Shown: one piece after another, positions 1-9,079 of the stretch
Layout of the letters: each line of letters starts with the position of its first letter
Numbering within the stretch: the stretch's first letter is position 1
Assembly: GCF_902497895.1 (NCBI RefSeq)
Contig: NZ_CABVHQ010000028.1
Span: 16,267-80,266, forward strand
DNA: 64,000 bases
Direction of reading: 5' to 3'
Origin: Pseudomonas fluorescens
GTDB lineage: Bacteria; Pseudomonadota; Gammaproteobacteria; Pseudomonadales; Pseudomonadaceae
Notes under the pieces: generated by a model
Databases searched by the model: none
The model's input: the letters and a program-made list of their open reading frames with translations, nothing else
What the model was told of the DNA's origin: nothing
Translations under genes and position numbers: made by a program

Positions 1-1165
1 GGGATTGACCGGGTTCGACGCCTTCAGGTTCCGGCTCACCAAGCCCGAGCACCTGACGCTCGGCGACGTTGGCCAGTTCACGGACGTTGCCCGGCCAGTC
101 GTGGCTAAGCAGGCGACTCAATTGCGGCCCGCTCAGCGGCGGGAAACTGCGCCCCAGTCGTTCAGCCGCGTTGTGGGCGAAGTGTTCGAACAGCAGCGGA
201 ATATCTTCGCGGCGCTCGCGTAAGGGCGGCAGGCGCAATTCAGCGACGTTCAGCCGATAGGCCAGGTCTTCGCGAAAACGTCCGGCGCGGGCCTCATCGA
301 GCAGATCGGGTTTGGTCGCGGCGATGATTCGCAGGTCGACCCGGATGCTCTGGTTCGAACCCAGCCGCTCAAGTTTCTGCTCTTGCAAGACCCGCAGCAG
401 TTTGACCTGCTGGGCCAGGGGCATGCTTTCGATTTCATCGAGAAACAGCGTGCCGCCATCGGCGTATTCGAGCTTGCCGATGCGCTTGCCCTGGGCGCCG
501 GTGAAGGCGCCGCTTTCATGGCCGAACAGCTCGGCTTCGAACAGCTGCTCGGGGATCGCCGCGCAGTTCAGCGCCACAAATGGCTTGTCGGCGCGCGGGC
601 CGAAATCGTGCAGACAGCGGGCAACCAGTTCCTTGCCGCTGCCGGTTTCCCCACGAATCAGCACATTGACTGGCAAGGCCGCGAGGTCCAGCACCTGCCG
701 GCGCAAAGTCTGTAACCCGCGAGAAACCCCGAGCAGGCTGGCATCGAGTTTGGCGCGGTTGTCGGCCTGCTCATGCAGGGCGCGGTTTTCCAGCACCAAT
801 CGACGCTTGTCCAGCGCCCGGCGCAGGCTGCCGAGCAGGGTCTCGGGGCTGAAGGGTTTTTCCAGAAAGTCGTAGGCCCCGTCGCGCATCGCCTCGACTG
901 CCATCGGCACGTCGCCATGGCCGGTCAGCAGGATCAGCGGCAGGTCGGCGTCCAGCGCCTGGACCTTGCTCAGCAACTCCAGGCCGCCCATGCCGGGCAT
1001 ACGCACGTCGCTGAGAATGACCCCGGGGAAATCCCTCGGCAGTTGCGCCAGGCACTCTTCGGCGCGGCTGAACAGTTGCACCACAAAACCCGAGAGGCTC
1101 AGCCATTGCTCCACGGCGCTGCGGATACTGGCTTCATCGTCGACCACAATCACCGAGTTCAACAT
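1..1165 (-). CDS. dctD: C4-dicarboxylate transport response regulator DctD (partial)
   Basis: Sigma-54-dependent response regulator that, when phosphorylated by DctB, normally activates a C4-dicarboxylate transporter gene. The frame is open from the ATG at 1165 to the left edge, giving 388 residues with the C terminus missing. The N terminus is a receiver domain (VIVVDDEAS). The AAA+ domain shows a Walker A GETGSGKE and the sigma-54 contact loop GAFTGA at about residue 219, and the last visible residues include RELANVAERQ, typical of the end of the AAA+ domain. The Fis-type DNA-binding domain would lie beyond the edge. The start overlaps the end of dctB by 7 bases, so the two are translationally coupled. 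The transporter gene is not in the window. Assignment to DctD rests on the DctB partner. Confidence 0.9.
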   Translation of the reverse strand, partial: MLNSVIVVDDEASIRSAVEQWLSLSGFVVQLFSRAEECLAQLPRDFPGVILSDVRMPGMGGLELLSKVQALDADLPLILLTGHGDVPMAVEAMRDGAYDFLEKPFSPETLLGSLRRALDKRRLVLENRALHEQADNRAKLDASLLGVSRGLQTLRRQVLDLAALPVNVLIRGETGSGKELVARCLHDFGPRADKPFVALNCAAIPEQLFEAELFGHESGAFTGAQGKRIGKLEYADGGTLFLDEIESMPLAQQVKLLRVLQEQKLERLGSNQSIRVDLRIIAATKPDLLDEARAGRFREDLAYRLNVAELRLPPLRERREDIPLLFEHFAHNAAERLGRSFPPLSGPQLSRLLSHDWPGNVRELANVAERQVLGLGEPEPEGVEPGQS

Positions 1166-2925
1166 GGACTTTGCTCCTGCGCAGCGATAGGCAGGCTCAG
1201 GGTGAAAATCGCACCGCCTGGGTGATTGCCGGCACTGAGCCGACCGCCATGTTCGTGAACGATAGCGTAAGACACCGCCAGCCCCAGACCGAGACCGTCA
1301 CCCACCGGTTTGGTGGTGAAAAACGGGTCGAACACATTTGCCAGATGCTCTTCGGTGATACCGCCGCCGCTGTCGGCGACGGTCAGGCGCCACAGATGTT
1401 GATCAGCCTCGATGCGGATTTCCAGGCGTTTGAGTGGTTTATCGCGCATTGCATCCAGTGCATTACGCAGCAGGTTGATCAGCACCTGCTCCAGGCGAAT
1501 CGCATCGCCGCGCACCCATGCCGGGCGAGTCAGGTGCAGCACGCTGCTGACGTGTTCATCACGCATGCGCGCGTCGAGCAGGTGCAAGGCTTGATCGACC
1601 ACCGCCGCCAGGTCCAGGCGCTCGCGCAAGCCGCTGGGACTCTTGCGGGCAAAGGTCTTGAGATGACCGGTAAGGGCCGCCATGCGCGTCAGCATGTCAT
1701 CCAGTGGGGTGAGGGCTTTATAGGCGTCGTCTATCCGACCGTGGTTCAGCAGCAGACGCAGGGTGGCCAGCTGCATACGTTGCGCGGTCAGTGGCTGGTT
1801 GATTTCATGGGCCAGCGCGGCGGACATCTGCCCCAGGGCGGCGAGCTTTGCCGACTGCACCAGGCCGTCCTGGGCGGTACGCAGGTCGCGAGTGCGTTCT
1901 TCCACCAGTTGTTCAAGCTCTTCGCGGCTGCGCTGGCGCATTTTGGCCAGACGCCAGCGCTGGTTGAGAAACAGCAGCAGGAACACCAGCGTCAGCCACA
2001 GCCCGGCCGCCGCCAGCCCGGCGTTACGGCTGTCTTCAAGGGCGGCCTGGGGGCGCCGCAGCAGGTGCAGGGTCCAGCCTTCGGCGTTCAGCGGCAGCGA
2101 CTCCCACAAATAATCCGCCGTGCCGTCCGGACCTTCGACACGGGCCAGGTAACTGTTCTCGTCGAAGTGCCGGGTGGCGCGGTGTTCGAGTGGGGTCAGC
2201 GGTTGCTTGTCGTACTGACGAGTGGCTTTGAGCTCGGCCCGATCATTTTCCGACAGCGGCTGCAAACTGCGATAGCGCCAGCCGGGCTGGTTGGCGATAA
2301 ATACGATGCCGCGGGCGTCGCTGACCAGCAGAGTGTCGCTGCCCTGGCGCCATTCGCGCTCAAGTTCGGGGAACTCCAGCTTTACCACCATGGCGCCGAG
2401 GAACTCGCCACTTTCATTGGTTACCGCGCTGGACAGAAAATAACCGGGAATGCCACTGGTCACGCCAACGGCGTAAAAGCGCCCGGTGCCCTGGCTGCGG
2501 GTCTGGCTGAAATACGGGCGGAAGCCGTAATTGTGCCCGACATAACTGCTCGGCAGGCGCCAGTTGCTGGCGGCCACGGCCAGGCCGGTGCGATCGAGCA
2601 GTTCCAGGGTAGACGACTGGGCAGCGCCGTTGATTTTCTCCAGTTTGCGGTTCAGCACGTCTTGCTGTTCGCGGCTCACCGGGCCCTTCAAGGCGTTGCT
2701 CAGCTCCGGGTCCAGCGCCAGCACGGAGGGCAGGGCGCGATAACGTTCAATCAGGGTGTGCAGGGTATTGGCGTACAGCGCCAGTTGCTCATTGGCGAGG
2801 GCGGCCTCGTCCACCAGTGCCTGGCGCTCGGAGTGACGCATGGCCAGGCCGGCAGCCAGCACGGTGCCAGCGAGAATCAGCAGTGTGTAGAGGGTCAGAC
2901 GCAGGGAGCGAACGGTCACGAACAT
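1159..2925 (-). CDS. dctB: C4-dicarboxylate sensor histidine kinase DctB
   Basis: Membrane histidine kinase of 588 residues that senses dicarboxylates in the periplasm and phosphorylates DctD. A first membrane segment lies at about residues 9-28. A periplasmic sensor domain of about 270 residues follows, with GHNYGFRPYF near 130 and GYFLSSAV near 161, both typical of DctB-type double-PAS/Cache sensors. The second membrane segment is at about 303-322, followed by a coiled linker, a dimerisation domain with the phospho-acceptor His in LAHEINQPLTA (about residue 373), and an ATPase domain with N, G1 and G2 boxes. It is first in a two-gene operon with dctD. The start is an ATG with a weak Shine-Dalgarno. 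Confidence 0.92.
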   Translation of the reverse strand: MFVTVRSLRLTLYTLLILAGTVLAAGLAMRHSERQALVDEAALANEQLALYANTLHTLIERYRALPSVLALDPELSNALKGPVSREQQDVLNRKLEKINGAAQSSTLELLDRTGLAVAASNWRLPSSYVGHNYGFRPYFSQTRSQGTGRFYAVGVTSGIPGYFLSSAVTNESGEFLGAMVVKLEFPELEREWRQGSDTLLVSDARGIVFIANQPGWRYRSLQPLSENDRAELKATRQYDKQPLTPLEHRATRHFDENSYLARVEGPDGTADYLWESLPLNAEGWTLHLLRRPQAALEDSRNAGLAAAGLWLTLVFLLLFLNQRWRLAKMRQRSREELEQLVEERTRDLRTAQDGLVQSAKLAALGQMSAALAHEINQPLTAQRMQLATLRLLLNHGRIDDAYKALTPLDDMLTRMAALTGHLKTFARKSPSGLRERLDLAAVVDQALHLLDARMRDEHVSSVLHLTRPAWVRGDAIRLEQVLINLLRNALDAMRDKPLKRLEIRIEADQHLWRLTVADSGGGITEEHLANVFDPFFTTKPVGDGLGLGLAVSYAIVHEHGGRLSAGNHPGGAIFTLSLPIAAQEQSPC

Positions 2926-2974
2926 GCTGGATGAACAGGTGTGATAAGGGAGGGCACCATAACACGAGCCGCCG

Positions 2975-3154
2975 CCGTAGCAGCTGACGAGCTATGCGAG
3001 GCTGCGTTCGGCCGTAGGAGCTGACGAGCTATGCGAGGCTGCGTTCGGCTGCGTAGCAGTCGTAGTCCGACAGATGCTGTCTGCCTGATGCACCGCCTGA
3101 TTTACCACCGCTTCGCGGCCGACCGCAGCCTCGCAAGGCTCGTCAGCGCCTACG
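2975..3154. repeat. REP cluster with a 37-bp tandem duplication
   Basis: Non-coding stretch upstream of dctB. Two nearly identical 37-bp units lie head to tail at 2975-3011 and 3012-3048, differing by about one base. Each contains GCTATGCGAGGCTGCGTTCG. An imperfect inverted copy of the family follows at 3121-3154 (CGCAGCCTCGCAAGGCTCG). The same family recurs near 24.7, 38.3 and 48.6 kb. The region 2926-3249 holds only this cluster and the fumarase terminator. Confidence 0.8.
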
Positions 3155-3184
3155 CGCAGGTGCGTCGTTAAGGTGATAGACAAT

Positions 3185-3229
3185 AAAAAACGGCCGGGCT
3201 GTTGATGACAACAGTCCGGCCGTTTTTTT
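3185..3229 (-). terminator. Rho-independent terminator of the fumarase gene
   Basis: A 13-bp stem (3191-3203 with 3210-3222, one G-U pair) is flanked by A and T runs, so it can work in both directions. It lies just past the fumarase stop and also faces the dctB upstream region. Confidence 0.85.
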
Positions 3230-3249
3230 GTATCTGGAGGTTTAAGCGC

Positions 3250-4773
3250 TTATTGCACTTCTACCGCCAGGCTGTCACTGATCTTTTTCTGCCAGATGGC
3301 AGGACCGGTGATGTGTACCGACTCACCCTTGCTGTCGACCGCAACGGTCACCGGCATGTCCTTGACCTCGAACTCGTATATCGCTTCCATGCCCAGTTCG
3401 GCAAAGGCCACTACCCGGGATTTCTTGATCGCCTGGGCTACCAGATAAGCAGCGCCGCCAACAGCCATCAAGTACACGGCTTTGTGGTCCTTGATCGCTT
3501 CGATGGCGGTCGGGCCGCGCTCTGACTTGCCGATCATGCCCAATAGGCCGGTCTGCTCGAGAATCTGCCGGGTGAATTTATCCATCCGCGTTGCGGTGGT
3601 CGGGCCGGCTGGGCCAACCACTTCTTCGCGCACTGGATCGACCGGGCCGACGTAGTAGATAAAACGACCCTTGAGGTCTACCGGCAAGGTTTCACCCTTG
3701 TTCAACATCTCGACCATGCGCTTGTGCGCGGCATCGCGACCGGTGAGCATCTTGCCGTTGAGCAGGACGGTTTCGCCCGGCTTCCAGCTCTGCACGTCTT
3801 CCGGGGTCAGGGTGTCGAGGTTGACCCGGCGCGCCGACGGACCGGCTTCCCAGACGATTTCCGGGTAGGCGTCCAGCGGTGGCGCTTCCAGCGAAGCCGG
3901 GCCGGAGCCGTCGAGCACGAAGTGCGCGTGACGGGTGGCGGCGCAGTTGGGGATCATGCACACCGGCAGGGACGCGGCGTGGGTCGGGTAATCCATGATC
4001 TTCACATCGAGCACGGTGGTCAGGCCACCCAGGCCCTGGGCGCCGATACCCAGCTGGTTGACCTTCTCGAACAGCTCCAGGCGCATCTCTTCGATACGGT
4101 TGGACGGGCCGCGTTTTTTCAGCTCGTGGATGTCGATGGATTCCATCAACACTTCCTTGGCCATCACCGCGGCTTTCTCGGCGGTGCCGCCGATGCCGAT
4201 GCCGAGCATGCCCGGTGGGCACCAGCCGGCACCCATGGTCGGGACAGTCTTGAGCACCCAGTCGACGATCGAGTCGGACGGGTTGAGCATGGCCATCTTC
4301 GACTTGTTCTCGGAGCCGCCACCCTTGGCCGCTACGTCCACTTCAACGGTATTACCCGGAACGATGGAGTAGTGGATCACGGCCGGGGTGTTGTCCTTGG
4401 TGTTCTTGCGAGCGCCTGCCGGGTCGGCCAGGATCGAAGCGCGCAGGATGTTTTCCGGCAGGTTGTAGGCGCGACGCACGCCTTCGTTGATCATGTCGTC
4501 CAGGCCCATGGTCGCGCCATCCCAGCGCACATCCATGCCCACGCGGACGAATACGGTGACGATGCCGGTGTCCTGGCAGATCGGGCGGTGGCCGGTGGCA
4601 CACATGCGCGAGTTGATCAGGATTTGCGCGATGGAATCGCGGGCAGCCGGAGACTCTTCACGCAGATAGGCCTCGTGCATGGCCTGGATGAAATCCACGG
4701 GATGGTAGTAGGAAATGAACTGCAGGGCGTCAGCAACGCTCTGAATCAGGTCGTCTTGCTTGATCACGGTCAT
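3250..4773 (-). CDS. fumA: Class I fumarate hydratase
   Basis: Oxygen-sensitive [4Fe-4S] fumarase of 507 residues converting fumarate to malate in the TCA cycle. Signatures are ICQDTG near the first cluster cysteine and NCAATRHAHFVLDGSG, both conserved in class I enzymes, with the fused C-terminal beta domain (residues from about 320) containing the swivelling region and GPTTATRMD. The chosen start at 4773 has a Shine-Dalgarno GAGGAG eight bases upstream. A frame-extending ATG at 4803 lacks one. It is monocistronic, with its own terminator downstream. Its position beside sadC matches P. aeruginosa PA4333-PA4332. Confidence 0.95.
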   Translation of the reverse strand: MTVIKQDDLIQSVADALQFISYYHPVDFIQAMHEAYLREESPAARDSIAQILINSRMCATGHRPICQDTGIVTVFVRVGMDVRWDGATMGLDDMINEGVRRAYNLPENILRASILADPAGARKNTKDNTPAVIHYSIVPGNTVEVDVAAKGGGSENKSKMAMLNPSDSIVDWVLKTVPTMGAGWCPPGMLGIGIGGTAEKAAVMAKEVLMESIDIHELKKRGPSNRIEEMRLELFEKVNQLGIGAQGLGGLTTVLDVKIMDYPTHAASLPVCMIPNCAATRHAHFVLDGSGPASLEAPPLDAYPEIVWEAGPSARRVNLDTLTPEDVQSWKPGETVLLNGKMLTGRDAAHKRMVEMLNKGETLPVDLKGRFIYYVGPVDPVREEVVGPAGPTTATRMDKFTRQILEQTGLLGMIGKSERGPTAIEAIKDHKAVYLMAVGGAAYLVAQAIKKSRVVAFAELGMEAIYEFEVKDMPVTVAVDSKGESVHITGPAIWQKKISDSLAVEVQ

Positions 4774-4990
4774 GAGTCGCGCTCCTCTATAAGACGGGAA
4801 CATTTAATAAGGTGTCTTCAGTCGGGTGGATCTGGTCACTGAAAACACCTTTTAAGGCACGCCGGGCATGCTGGCGCGACGCTAAAAAGGCGCGGCAGTA
4901 TAACTCGCCAACGGCTTGGGCACACCCGTCGGTGGATAAACGAAGGTCGCATATCACCACCAGAAGCAGATCCCGGGGTATCTGACAAAA

Positions 4991-5091
4991 GATCAAAAGA
5001 TCGCAGCCTGCGGCAGCACCTACGCCGACCGCGTTTATCCGTCGGTTCGCCGATCCCCGTAGGAGCTGCCGCAGGCTGCGATCTTTTGATC
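4991..5091. repeat. Long inverted REP pair between fumA and sadC
   Basis: Two 27-bp arms at 4991-5017 and 5065-5091 are perfect reverse complements and contain GATCGCAGCCTGCGGCAGC. They enclose a loop of about 47 bases. The same family appears near 24.5, 52.5 and 63.6 kb. The intergenic region 4774-5226 also carries the fumA leader and a short palindrome at 5168. Confidence 0.85.
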
Positions 5092-5167
5092 CTGGCGTCC
5101 GTCCATTCGACGCCAGTAATACGTCAGAACCGCCTGTCCAAAAATTAAATAGTCATTTCTCAGGCAC

Positions 5168-5181
5168 ACCACTAAAGTGGT
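5168..5181. promoter_or_regulatory. 14-bp perfect palindrome upstream of sadC (candidate operator)
   Basis: ACCACT-AA-AGTGGT is a perfect palindrome with 6-bp arms about 46 bases before the sadC start. Its position suits an operator or leader hairpin. No known regulator site is claimed. Confidence 0.3.
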
Positions 5182-5226
5182 ACATGGCCCGTAGGGTAGG
5201 AAACCCGTTCAGCCTTCTTTCGCACG

Positions 5227-6345
5227 GTGAGTCAAAGATTGACCCATACAGCCATACAAAGTCTGTTGCTCAAGCGCTTTACCCTGGCGACGGGCACCTA
5301 TGGGCTGGCGTTGCTGCTGCTGTGGCTGGCCATTCTCGGCGGTCACTACAGGGCGCCGATGAGCAGCGCAGTGATTGCCACGGTGCTGCTGGTCCTCAGC
5401 CAGGTCACTTTGCTCGGGGTATTTCTCAGCGGGCGCAATCTGCGCTTCGCCGACCCGAGCCTGACCGAAGTGCAAGTAGTGCTGGGACTGGTCTGGCAAA
5501 CCTGGTTTATCGCCCAGCTCGACATGGCCCGCGGCGCATTCCTGGTGTTCTATGTACTGATCCTGTTGTTCGGCCTGTTTCACTTGCCGCGGCGGGCATT
5601 TGTACGCTGTGCGGCGCTGGTGTTTTTCAGTTTCGCCGGGATCAATCTCTGGGAAGGTTACCGCTTCGAACTGGCTGACCCGACACTGGCAGCGTTGCAA
5701 GTCTGTGTGCTGTTTATCGTGCTGGTGTGGCTCTGCCTTTATGCCAGCTACGTCCAGGCGTCACGCCAGCGCATGCGCCAACGGCGCTTCGCCTTGCAGG
5801 CCCACCAGGACACTCTGCGCGGGATGATGCGCCAGCTCGAAGACCTGGTCGCCACCGACGAACTCACCGGGCTGTTCAATCGCCTGCATTTTCTGCGCCT
5901 GGCCACCCGCGAATTGCACACGATGGACGCCGATGTCATCCACGGCCTGGCGCTGATCGATCTGGATCATTTCAAACGGATTAACGATATCCATGGGCAT
6001 GCGGCGGGCGATCAGGTGTTGCAGGCCTTTGCCGCCGTCGCCAGCGCCTGTCTGCGCGATGGCGATGTACTGGCCCGTTACGGCGGTGAGGAGTTTGTCG
6101 TGTTGTTGCCCGATTGTGATGCCGAGCGCCTGACCTCCTGCTGCGAGCGTCTACGCATCGCCTTCACCGATGTCGAATTGGTCGGGTTGAGCGTGCCGGG
6201 CCTGAGCCTGTCGGCCGGGATGACCTTGCTGGTGCTGGGCGATGATCTGGATGAGGCCTTGCAGCGCGCGGATCAGGCGCTGTATCGGGCCAAGCGTGAC
6301 GGACGCAACCGTTGCGCGGCCGCTTGGGAAAACGTCGATGCCTGA
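5227..6345 (+). CDS. sadC: Membrane diguanylate cyclase, SadC-type
   Basis: Predicted inner-membrane enzyme of 372 residues making c-di-GMP from two GTP. The N-terminal half holds about five hydrophobic segments between residues 17 and 175. A short helix (180-208) leads into a GGDEF domain starting at DELTGLFNR. The active loop is GGEEF at 286-290. An allosteric I-site RDGD lies exactly five residues upstream (277-280), so product inhibition is expected. The start is a GTG. The end overlaps the ferredoxin reductase start by 8 bases. The name rests on gene order (fumarase, then this gene, then ferredoxin reductase and enoyl-CoA hydratase), which matches P. aeruginosa PA4333-PA4330 where PA4332 is SadC. 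The P. aeruginosa protein is longer as I recall it. Confidence 0.85.
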   Translation: MSQRLTHTAIQSLLLKRFTLATGTYGLALLLLWLAILGGHYRAPMSSAVIATVLLVLSQVTLLGVFLSGRNLRFADPSLTEVQVVLGLVWQTWFIAQLDMARGAFLVFYVLILLFGLFHLPRRAFVRCAALVFFSFAGINLWEGYRFELADPTLAALQVCVLFIVLVWLCLYASYVQASRQRMRQRRFALQAHQDTLRGMMRQLEDLVATDELTGLFNRLHFLRLATRELHTMDADVIHGLALIDLDHFKRINDIHGHAAGDQVLQAFAAVASACLRDGDVLARYGGEEFVVLLPDCDAERLTSCCERLRIAFTDVELVGLSVPGLSLSAGMTLLVLGDDLDEALQRADQALYRAKRDGRNRCAAAWENVDA

Positions 6346-7273
6346 ATTACGGGTCGGTGAGCGACAGTGGTCAGTGGCAGCGGGAAGCAACCTGCTCGAC
6401 GCCTTGAACCAGGCTGGTGTCGCGGTCCCATACAGCTGTCGCGCCGGCAGTTGCCACGCGTGCCTGGTGCAATGTCTGCACGGCGAGCCGAGTGATCGCA
6501 AACCTGATGCGCTGACGGTAGAACAGCGTCAACGCGGCTGGCGTCTGGCCTGTCAGTGCCAGGTGATCGAGGATTTGCAGGTCGAAATTTTCGATCCGTT
6601 GCGCGACGGTTTTCCGGCCCAAGTGGTGGGCGCCGACTGGCTGAGCCCGAGCGTTCTGCGCCTGCGTTTGCAACCTGAACGCCCATTGCGTTATCAGGCC
6701 GGGCAACATCTGGTGTTGTGGGCAGGCAATGTGGCGCGACCGTATTCGCTGGCGAGCTTGCCGGAAGAGGACCGCTTTCTCGAGTTTCACCTCGAGTGTC
6801 GTCAATCCGGCGAGTTCAGCGACGCGGCCCGTCAGTTCAAGCTCGGTGACCCGATTCGCCTCGGTGAACTGCGCGGCGGTGCCTTGCATTACGACCCGGA
6901 CTGGCAGGCTCGACCGCTCTGGCTGCTGGCGGCCGGTACTGGCCTGGGGCCGCTGTTCGGTGTGTTGCGCGAAGCATTGCGCCAGGATCACCAAGGTGTC
7001 ATCCGGATCATTCACCTGGCCCATGACGCGGATGAGCATTACCTGGCCAAACCCCTGGCAGCGCTGGCGGCGAACAACCCCAACCTCCAGATCGATCTGC
7101 TGACAGCGGCCGAACTGCCTGCGGCCTTGGCGCAACTGAGGCTTGTTTCCCGGCGAACCCAGGCTTTACTCTGCGGGACCCCCGACAGCGTCGATGCCTT
7201 TGCCCGGCGCTTGTATCTGGCGGGGCTGCCACGCAATCAACTGCTGGCCGACGTATTTCTGCCCCGCGGTTGA
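6338..7273 (+). CDS. [2Fe-2S] ferredoxin-NAD(P)H reductase fusion
   Basis: Soluble electron-transfer protein of 311 residues. Residues 1-80 are a plant-type ferredoxin domain with cluster cysteines C34, C39 and C42 (SCRAGSCHAC) and a fourth at about 72-74. An FAD-binding barrel follows with RPYSLAS. The C-terminal NAD(P)H domain carries LLAAGTGLGPLFG. This layout is that of reductase components of oxygenases, such as phenol hydroxylase or BenC, but no oxygenase component lies beside it, so the partner is unknown. The start at 6338 sits inside the end of sadC, implying coupled translation. An in-frame upstream start at 6242 would run deep into sadC and is unlikely. Confidence 0.85.
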   Translation: MPELRVGERQWSVAAGSNLLDALNQAGVAVPYSCRAGSCHACLVQCLHGEPSDRKPDALTVEQRQRGWRLACQCQVIEDLQVEIFDPLRDGFPAQVVGADWLSPSVLRLRLQPERPLRYQAGQHLVLWAGNVARPYSLASLPEEDRFLEFHLECRQSGEFSDAARQFKLGDPIRLGELRGGALHYDPDWQARPLWLLAAGTGLGPLFGVLREALRQDHQGVIRIIHLAHDADEHYLAKPLAALAANNPNLQIDLLTAAELPAALAQLRLVSRRTQALLCGTPDSVDAFARRLYLAGLPRNQLLADVFLPRG

Positions 7274-7301
7274 ACGCTGATTTCCCTTCATGAGACTCAC
7301 C

Positions 7302-8051
7302 ATGACTGACGCCATATTGCTGGAGCGTGAACGCGGGCTGCTGACCTTGCGCCTCAATCGTCCGGACAAGAAAAACGCCCTGACTCGTGCCATGTACAGC
7401 CAGTTGGCCGAAGCCCTGGAGCAAGCCGATAGCGATCCCGAAATCAACGCCGTACTGATCACCGGCAGCAGCGAATGCTTCACCGCCGGCAATGATATTG
7501 CCGACTTCCTCGAACAGCCACCGAGCAGCCTCGATAGCCCGGTGTTCTGTTTCATGCGCAGCCTGCTCGAATGCCGCAAGCCAGTGATTGCCGCAGTAGC
7601 CGGGGCAGCGGTGGGGATTGGCACTACGTTGCTGCTGCATTGCGATCTGGTCTACATCAGCGCGGATGCGAAGTTACGCATGCCGTTCGTCAACCTCGGC
7701 CTGTGCCCGGAGTTCGGTTCGAGCCTGATCCTCCCGCGGATGCTGGGGCAGGCCAAAGCCGCCGAACTGTTGCTGCTCGGTGAAGGCTTTAATGGTGAAC
7801 AGGCAGCAGCCTGGGGCATCGCCACTGCTGCTTTGCCCAACGGTGCCGCCGCGCTGGCCAAGGCTCGTGAGATGGCCTTGCGCTTTGAACAATTGGCACC
7901 GGGCGCGGTGCAGATCAGTAAACAACTGATGAAAGCCCCGGACCGCGAGCAACTGCGCAAAGTGATTGAGGAGGAGGGTGCACTGTTCATTCAACGGCTG
8001 CACTCGCCGGAAGCGATTGCGGCGTTGTCGGGGTTTATCAACAGGGTTTGA
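7302..8051 (+). CDS. Enoyl-CoA hydratase/isomerase family protein
   Basis: Crotonase-fold enzyme of 249 residues acting on an acyl-CoA of unknown identity. The oxyanion-hole segments are FTAGNDIADF (about residue 60) and AVAGAAVGIGT (about 100). A glutamate in LCPEFGSS sits where the acid residue of enoyl-CoA isomerases usually lies, so isomerase activity is at least as likely as hydratase. I prefer the ATG at 7302 (MTDAILL). An ATG at 7290 is also in frame but has no ribosome-binding site. It lies 28 bases after the ferredoxin reductase gene and probably shares its transcript. Confidence 0.85.
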   Translation: MTDAILLERERGLLTLRLNRPDKKNALTRAMYSQLAEALEQADSDPEINAVLITGSSECFTAGNDIADFLEQPPSSLDSPVFCFMRSLLECRKPVIAAVAGAAVGIGTTLLLHCDLVYISADAKLRMPFVNLGLCPEFGSSLILPRMLGQAKAAELLLLGEGFNGEQAAAWGIATAALPNGAAALAKAREMALRFEQLAPGAVQISKQLMKAPDREQLRKVIEEEGALFIQRLHSPEAIAALSGFINRV

Positions 8052-8093
8052 ATCTGTCTCCCACAAGGACATTGTGTGGGCTTGCCACGATGC

Positions 8094-8195
8094 CTGTAGG
8101 AGCGAGCTTGCTCGCGATGGACGTTAACGATAACGCGAGCTTTCTGAATAAACGCGCCGCCCTTGAGTCCATCGCGAGCAAGCTCGCTCCTACAG
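8094..8195. repeat. REPIN, copy 1 (about 102 bp)
   Basis: Perfect 28-bp inverted arms at 8094-8121 and 8168-8195, containing GGAGCGAGCTTGCTCGCGA. The spacer includes ACGTTAACGATAACGCG. Nearly the same element, spacer included, recurs at 14070 and, in the opposite orientation, at 36541. Paired REPs with a shared spacer are the hallmark of REPINs, which are mobilised by RAYT transposases. No RAYT gene is present in the window. Confidence 0.9.
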
Positions 8196-8274
8196 AGGCA
8201 AGGGGTTTGCCCGCGAAGACGTCAGCAATGGCCATACAGCTTCAACCAGGCAATCAGCCCCACCAACCCTGAGT

Positions 8275-9036
8275 CTAGTTGCCTGGATTGAGCAGTAACT
8301 TGGCCGCCATGACGCAACACACAATGATCAGGAGCGGCTTGATGATTCGCGGACCGAAACGTACCGCGCATCGTGCCCCTAATTGTGCGCCGATGAATGC
8401 TCCTGCCGCCATGCACAGGGCGATCGGTAGAATAATGGTGCCCTTGATGGAAAAAATAATCAGCGCGCCAATGTTGCTTGAGGCATTCAGCAGTTTGCTG
8501 TTCGAGACGGCGCGTAAAATTCCCTGGCCCATCAGAAGTACGAATCCGACCATGAAGAACGAGCCCACACCCGGTCCAAAGACACCATCATAGAAACCCA
8601 CCAAAGGTGCAATGGTCATGGAAAAAACCAGAAGGCTGATTTTTGCTTTCTTCTGGTCATTGTCGAGTTTGGGGGTCAGTGCGAAATAGATTGCGACGGC
8701 TATCAGCAGAATCGGCACGATTGTCTCTAATGCAGCACGCGGCACCAAGCTGACCGATAAAGCGCCAAAGGCTCCTCCGCACAAGGCCATAATCGCCATC
8801 GGCCAACCGCTACGCCATTCGATAATGCCTTTTCGGGCAAAAGCTACTGTCGCCGAAACCGTCGCCGAAGCGGCCTGAAGTTTGTTAGTCGCCAGCGCGG
8901 CCAGAGGGTCTATACCCGCAATCAGCAGGGCCGGTAACGTAATCAAACCGCCGCCGCCTGCAATAGCATCAAAAAAACCGGCAACCATTGCAACCGCCGT
9001 GAGACTCATGATGATGGATAGATCGATACCGCCCAT
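8275..9036 (-). CDS. TSUP-family (TauE/SafE/YfcA-like) membrane transporter
   Basis: Inner-membrane protein of 253 residues with about eight hydrophobic helices. The N terminus FFDAIAGGGGLITLPAL and the internal FYDGVFGPGVGSFF are the paired signature motifs of the TSUP family, whose members export sulfite, sulfoacetate or other small organic acids. Substrate cannot be read from sequence. The ATG at 9036 has a good AAGGAG five bases upstream. It begins 43 bases after the oxygenase gene on the same strand, so the two may be cotranscribed. The region is lower in GC than its flanks. Confidence 0.85.
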   Translation of the reverse strand: MGGIDLSIIMSLTAVAMVAGFFDAIAGGGGLITLPALLIAGIDPLAALATNKLQAASATVSATVAFARKGIIEWRSGWPMAIMALCGGAFGALSVSLVPRAALETIVPILLIAVAIYFALTPKLDNDQKKAKISLLVFSMTIAPLVGFYDGVFGPGVGSFFMVGFVLLMGQGILRAVSNSKLLNASSNIGALIIFSIKGTIILPIALCMAAGAFIGAQLGARCAVRFGPRIIKPLLIIVCCVMAAKLLLNPGN

Positions 9037-9079
9037 GATGACTCCTTACTATTATTGGAATTGGAGCATGACTGGGGAG

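Noticed and set aside
1171..2934. 587-codon rightward frame opposite dctB
   Set aside because: Antisense shadow of dctB with low-complexity Gln-rich content and no domain.
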